A stretch of DNA of 64,000 bases from NCBI GenBank assembly GCA_963920705.1, contig OY987231.1, forward strand, positions 23,324,200-23,388,199. The letters are read 5' to 3'. Both the position numbers and the translations under genes were made by a program. Source of the DNA: Odiellus spinosus. Its lineage: Eukaryota; Arthropoda; Arachnida; Opiliones; Phalangiidae. The notes under the pieces were generated by a model. That model ran no database searches. It was not told where the DNA came from and was given only the letters and a program-made list of their open reading frames with translations. This document shows, piece after piece, positions 59,701 through 64,000 of this stretch (its first letter is position 1; every line of letters starts with the position of its first letter).

Positions 59701-61163
59701 CTCTTAACGTAATTATATTTCGGCGTTGTTCCGCCACTCGATCTGCTTCCGGTTGCTCCAGTAGTACTTCCGGTTGTAGTCGAAGAAATAGATTTATTTT
59801 TACCATCTCTTCCGCTGACGTAAGAGATACCGGATGCGTTAGAAGACGGTGTATTGGCGGTACGATACGTTTTCGGATCTTCGCGCGAAACGCTTCGAGA
59901 ATAACTTCCGTAATTGGTTCCTCGACCGGAAGTAGAAGTACCGGTACTAGGAGAACGCGAGGAAATGCCGCCACTATCTTGTTGTCGACTGGAAGCGTAA
60001 GCGGAAGCGTACTTGTGAGGTTTCGAGGAGGGCCCTCCGCTAACGTAACCACCGGTTCGTCCTCTATCTGACGTATATCCGGTTTTGGTGTAATCAGAAA
60101 CGTAACCGGATCTTCCGTAATCGGAAGTATAACCACCGCCTGATTTCGTATGATCCGTAATTCCACTTCCGGGTATGACGAAATTATTCGGGGTGTAATG
60201 ATGACCTTTGCCATAGTCGGAAGTATATCCGGTTGATTTGCCATAATCGGAAGCGTAACCGGAAGTAGATTGATTCGTAGCGTTGGAAGAGGTTGGGATA
60301 CGGCTATTGATTGAATTTGGTTTGTAAATATCGGCCGTTGAACCAGGCGTGGTACCGTATCTGGTCAGGGAACTTGTACCGCCCACTGGCCGTCCGTAAT
60401 TTGGGGTCTAAGATAAAAAAAAAAAAAAGATTCTGATGTAAAGGGATAGTGATACGATTTGGAAGAAAACAATTTATAATGGGTACACTTAGAGGAAAAA
60501 GAAATTACATGATTTCCCTTTAAATCAACCGCGCAAATATCTTTAAAAAATATTTACGACAATGCTATGACATAAATCGAGATTATAAGTCAAACCGGAA
60601 GCTATGTACTTAACGAAACAAGGCCTAGATAACCATTAGAACATTTTAATACGCATAGTATAACATTAATAAAAAGAAAAACATTAGTTAACCTCCTATT
60701 TCTAAATTTTGGCAAGTGGCAATTCTATAACGTCATCAACTCGGGTAAAATTAGACATTTTTGAGGGAAACAGAGAATTTCGTTGGTTAGGGATTCTAAA
60801 ACTAATTAATTTATATTTTAAATAATTTAATCACTAACACGGATTCATAATATCTACATTATAGCCTAAGTTCATAACTTAGTTATTAACTTATGATAAA
60901 GGTATAATAATTAGTTGGACTTAATCAAAACCTCAAAAGATTCAAATCTTGGAGGAAAGAATATTAGTCTTGAAGATAAATCTCGGATAGGCACTAAACA
61001 GACGACGAAAGGGTAGGGTTATGATTAAAATATAAAAATATTTACTTACCCCAGCATAAACTCGAGTATTTTTATTATTAGAAGAACCAAATGATCCTAA
61101 ATTAGAATTAACGGAATTTCCAGATCCTTTACTATTTCCAGAAGTACCGCTACTAGCCGGTCT
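56354..61163 (-). CDS. unrecognised Ser-rich disordered protein, three exons, open at both ends
   Basis: Exons 61163-61050, 60407-57236 and 56760-56354 join in frame (1,231 codons). I do not recognise the product. It is very rich in Ser, Thr, Gly and charged residues, with no globular domain or signal peptide visible. Seen in order: Ser/Gly-rich start; six or so YxSDYGK-type repeats; Ser/Tyr/Arg-rich region; acidic patch; a basic module repeated twice (RRRRGSRDDVL and RRRRKGSKEDVL); FIGKCRDIDSIL; and FIGKCKDIDEML across the last junction; then three VRxREAxK repeats. This composition fits a cytoskeletal scaffold. The last donor is phase 0 and no terminal exon was found before FHOD, so it may be the 5' part of a long FHOD isoform; I recall that insect Fhos has long isoforms with extended N-termini, which I could not check. 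Otherwise it is a separate gene. Confidence 0.75.
56925..57115. repeat. 28-29-bp tandem repeat with CTAAGCCTAA core
   Basis: Unit TTACTCAACTTGCGAGCTAA then GCCTAAAA, about six copies. It sits in the 475-bp intron between exons B and C. Confidence 0.93.
57236..60407 (-). CDS. Ser-rich protein, exon B (3.2-kb main exon)
   Basis: A single open frame of 3,172 bp, acceptor TTATCTTAG, donor TTCATTG|GTAAGT, ending phase 1. It begins TPNYGRPVGGTSSLTRYG. The YASDYGK, YTSDYGK, YTSDYGR, YVSDYTK and YTSDRGR repeats lie at about 60060-60260, the acidic patch at about 59400-59510, a His-rich SEHHHSHPHRK at about 58665-58690, the two basic RRRR modules at about 58400-58460 and 58260-58300, and FIGKCRDIDSIL at 57432-57470. 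Long frames on the opposite strand are shadows of its biased codon use. Confidence 0.9.
60408..61049 (-). other. intron between exons A and B
   Basis: A 642-bp intron. It contains a poly-A run next to the exon B acceptor (60415-60428) and an AAAGGGATAGTGATACG / TTTCCCTTTAAA pair (60440-60523) that may be a small MITE. Nothing coding seen. Confidence 0.75.
61050..61163 (-). CDS. Ser-rich protein, exon A
   Basis: 114 bp, 38 codons, phase 0 at both ends: RPASSGTSGNSKGSGNSVNS, then NLGSFGSSNNKNTRVYAG. Acceptor TTTTGCAG, donor GCTGGG|GTAAGT. At least one more upstream exon is expected to the right of it. Confidence 0.8.
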
Positions 61164-62239
61164 CTGCAAAATAATAAAAAAAAAAAGAATATTAGGTAAA
61201 CATTATGAAAAAGAAATCAAGTCCACACATTTTATAAAAGGCTTTTTCGATTGAACTACGAAGCTTGCCTTTAAACACGCTCTAATTGATTTAAATAAAC
61301 TAAAAATAAATTGTATTAGCAAAGGCTTAGCTCAAAAAAGCTCGCGCTTTGAATCGTAAACATTATTATAGCCTATTTCGTATCGAGTTTGCAGCGCGTT
61401 CGAAGCTATACTTAATATAGTTATTTATATAATTAGATAGAATGGAGTCTAGTTTCGCGCGCGCTGCCAACTAAAACTGATTTTATTTCATAAACAGATT
61501 TTATAGTTGGCCACGTGCAATTTAGTCTAGTTTGTTCGACTTCTAACTGTTAACGAGTTTAAAGGCGGGAAGGGATGATTTTTACCTTTCTTCTTATAGG
61601 GTATACTTGCTCTATAATAGCTTCATTATTTCAAATACATTCAACAAAATTAGCTTTTCAAATAATTTATTTAATGTCCAATGAAATAGACTCAATGAAG
61701 AGATGTTAGGGGAATAAATAAAAGCACGAAGAGCGCCAATTTAAATTAAAATGACAAAATGTATAATTTGTTTTAGCCTCATAATTTAGAATGCTGATCA
61801 GGAAAATAATAAACGATACGTTTCGAATAAAAGGCGGGACTTTCTGGATTAAGTACTTTCACGAAAGAAACCACGAGAATTCGAAGAATAGGATTATAAA
61901 ATATATACTTTGGTTTTAAACTCTGTTAACTGAAGTTACGCGAACAGAGTATCTGATACAAAATTACTCCATTACATGTACATTTGGCAAGCTATCCATA
62001 CCAGCTTTTTTTAAGAAATTCAGACTAAGTTTTCAGCGAGGTTTTTGGAAGAGTAAAAGTTAGACTAGCTTTGTAGGTTACGCAAACTCGTGTTTATAGA
62101 AAGTGTAGTTTGAAAATAACGCTACATTTGGCAGCTAGAAGGTTTATAAAGAACAAAAAAAATATAACTTCCGGTTTGGACCAGACGTTTCTAAGATACG
62201 ATGTTCCCAAAAATTCAAAAGGTTTCAACAGATAATATT

Positions 62240-63060
62240 TTTACTGTGTTTAAAGTTAATTTAAATAGTTTTAGTTTGTTTTCAATAAATTTAAATATTT
62301 TTAGTGTGTTTTAAATTAAATTAAATATTTTTAGATTATTTTAAATTAAATTTAAATATATTTTATTCATTTTTAATTTCGTTCTAAATTAATTTTAAAT
62401 ATATTTTATTTATATTTTAATTTCGTTCTAATTTAATTTTAAATATTTTAATTTCGTTCTAAATTAATTTTAAATATTTTACTTTCGTTCTAAATTAATT
62501 TAAATATTTTAATTTCGTTTTAAATTAATTAAAATATATTTTAATTATATTTTAATTTCTTTCTAAATTAATTTAAATTTCTTTCTAAATTAATTTAAAT
62601 ATTTTAATTTCGTTTTAAATTGATTAAAATATATTTTAATTATATTTAAATTTCGTTCTAAATTAATTTAAATATTTTAATTTCGTTTTAAATTAATTTA
62701 AATATTGTTTAATGTGTTTAAAATCAATTTAAATATTGTTTAATGTGTTTAAACTTTATTTTAATATTTTAATTTCGTTTGAAATTAATTTAAATATTGT
62801 TTAATGTGTTTCAAATCAATTTAAATATTGTTTAATGTGTTTAAACTTTATTTTAATATTTTAATTTCGTTTGAAATTAATTTAAATATTGTTTAATGTG
62901 TTTCAAATCAATTTAAATATTTTAATTTCGTTTTAAATTAATTTAAATATTGTTTAGTGTGTTTAAAATAAATATAAATATTGTTTAATGTATTTAAATT
63001 TAAATATTGTTTAATGTATTTAAATTTAATTATTGTTCAGCGCATTTAAAATAAATAAAA
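62240..63060. repeat. AT-rich degenerate tandem repeat (TTTAATTTCGTT)
   Basis: Repeated TTTTAATTTCGTTCTAAATT then AATTTAAATA, units of about 30-40 bp. From 62700 a second variant, ATTGTTTAATGTGTTTAAA, takes over and the two forms alternate in a higher-order pattern. Confidence 0.9.
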
Positions 63061-63789
63061 ATATTTTTGATATTTGTTTTTTTAATTAGCGTTCTATTTT
63101 TTTACGTGTGCAAGGAGTTCTATAGCTTGTAGAGGAAATTAAAAATATTTTTCATGACGCGGGCAAAAAAGACCAAGATAGTTTTCTACTCTAAAATTAG
63201 ATAACCGATTTCTTCCACCAATTTTTTTTAACCGGAGCTGGTTTAAATAACTGTAGACTTGGCTTAAGTTCTTAATAACCCTTTAGACTCAACGAATCTC
63301 CGGTGTATGAGAACAATTAGGCTTACATCACTGGCAGACCAGACAGAGGAGCTGGTAATTAAAGCTATTGCACTGTACCATTGTTGATTCGTAAACACTG
63401 TTGTGATTTCACGCCGAGTAAGCTTATATAATCTGCGCTAGGAATGTTCTACTGATAAAGCTTCGCGTTCTAAATCGCTACGTGTCAACGCAACAAGTAA
63501 TTTAGTCAATTTTACCTTCTTACCATAAGTTAATTATTTACTAGCTTCATATAAGTTAAAGGGATGGGCGGTGAAGGCGAAAAGGAAGGCATGACTCTGA
63601 TCCTAATCTATCTTCGCGTTTATTAAATATTCAGGAGAGTCTCTGAAATCTCCAAAAAATCGGAAACCTTCGACTAATCAAAAGACGCATCACGAGTGGC
63701 GAAACATAATTTGGTGATAGGACCCCCCCTGGAAATCAGCTTTAAGCTGAGGGGGATATCCAATAAAAGCTTTTATTAATATTATTATT

Positions 63790-63925
63790 ATTATTATTAT
63801 CTTAAAATAATATACGTAATGTCTAATTTCTAATGGTGCAATCGGTTTATGCCTAAGAGGTCGGGGAGAAAAGTTACGGCTATTTGAATTTTAATAAAGG
63901 GCTCATTTTTGTACAAAATTTGTTT
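63790..63925. repeat. distant copy of 'TTTATGCCTAAGAGG' repeat
   Basis: Shares TAATATACGTAATGTCTA, ATCGGTTTATGCCTAAGAGG, CGGGGAGAAAAGTTACGG and AAAGGGCTCATTTTTG with the three copies at 40595-40985. This shows that the unit is dispersed, not just locally duplicated. Confidence 0.85.
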
Positions 63926-64000
63926 TCCAATTAATTCTCAATTTAGAGACTGTTCCCGAATATTTTAATTTCATACCAAAAATATTTAAATTCATTTATT

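Larger units (their letters stand above)
61164..64000 (-). other. upstream intron or flank, no exon recognised
   Basis: AT-rich sequence without a convincing exon or start codon for the Ser-rich gene. It holds the 62240-63060 array, a (TTA)n tract at about 63776-63799 and a fourth copy of the TTTATGCCTAAGAGG repeat at 63790-63920. Confidence 0.65.

Noticed and set aside
59414-60244. 276-aa frame in the alternative minus-strand frame, and 165-aa frame on the + strand (59574-60071)
   Set aside because: Both overlap the 3.2-kb Ser-rich exon; Ser/Gly/Thr-rich coding sequence leaves other frames open. Only the main frame has correct splice sites at both ends.

Overview
This is a window from an AT-rich, repeat-dense animal nuclear genome, most likely an arthropod and probably an insect. 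The genes are split by spliceosomal introns from 70 bp to about 28 kb. The introns carry short CCTAA/TTAGG-type tracts (insect telomere-like), and the main protein-coding gene is a clear FHOD-family formin. The species cannot be named from the sequence.

Layout. The minus strand from 48243 down to 436 holds a nearly complete FHOD formin (Drosophila Fhos; vertebrate FHOD1/FHOD3). I rebuilt 20 coding exons whose splice phases are continuous throughout (about 1,288 codons). They encode an N-terminal GBD/FH3 module, a Ser/Arg-rich linker, a polyproline FH1, a full FH2 and the start of the C-terminal tail. The last exon or exons, with the expected autoregulatory DAD, lie beyond the left edge. Exon 1 (48 kb) is separated from exon 2 by 6.4 kb, and exon 2 from exon 3 by 27.7 kb; the other 18 exons are packed into 13.4 kb.

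Upstream on the same strand, 61163 to 56354, are three phase-compatible exons (1,231 codons, open at both ends) of a very Ser-rich, probably disordered protein that I do not recognise. I see no 3' end for it before the FHOD promoter region. Its last donor is phase 0, the same phase as the acceptor of FHOD exon 2. It may therefore be the 5' part of a long FHOD isoform rather than a separate gene; this is inference.

The rest is intronic or intergenic sequence full of minisatellites (18, 20, 33, 36, 40 bp units and others) and short inverted-repeat elements (MITE-like), with no transposase ORF. Several repeat families recur across the window. The items most worth following up are: a + strand locus inside the 27.7-kb intron (31270-31912) with a TATA-like box and three successive hairpins that share a GACG loop while their stems differ; a dispersed conserved motif (core TATCAATCCGCC); two loci where a short-repeat array faces an inverted copy of itself across a TTAGGTTAGG spacer; and the TTAGGCTTA core that recurs in unrelated arrays.

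How it works together. FHOD formins bind Rho-family GTPases and actin regulators through the GBD/FH3, recruit profilin-actin through FH1, and cap or bundle actin filaments through FH2 in stress fibres and sarcomeres. If the Ser-rich upstream exons are joined to it, they would add a long disordered N-terminal extension under a separate promoter.
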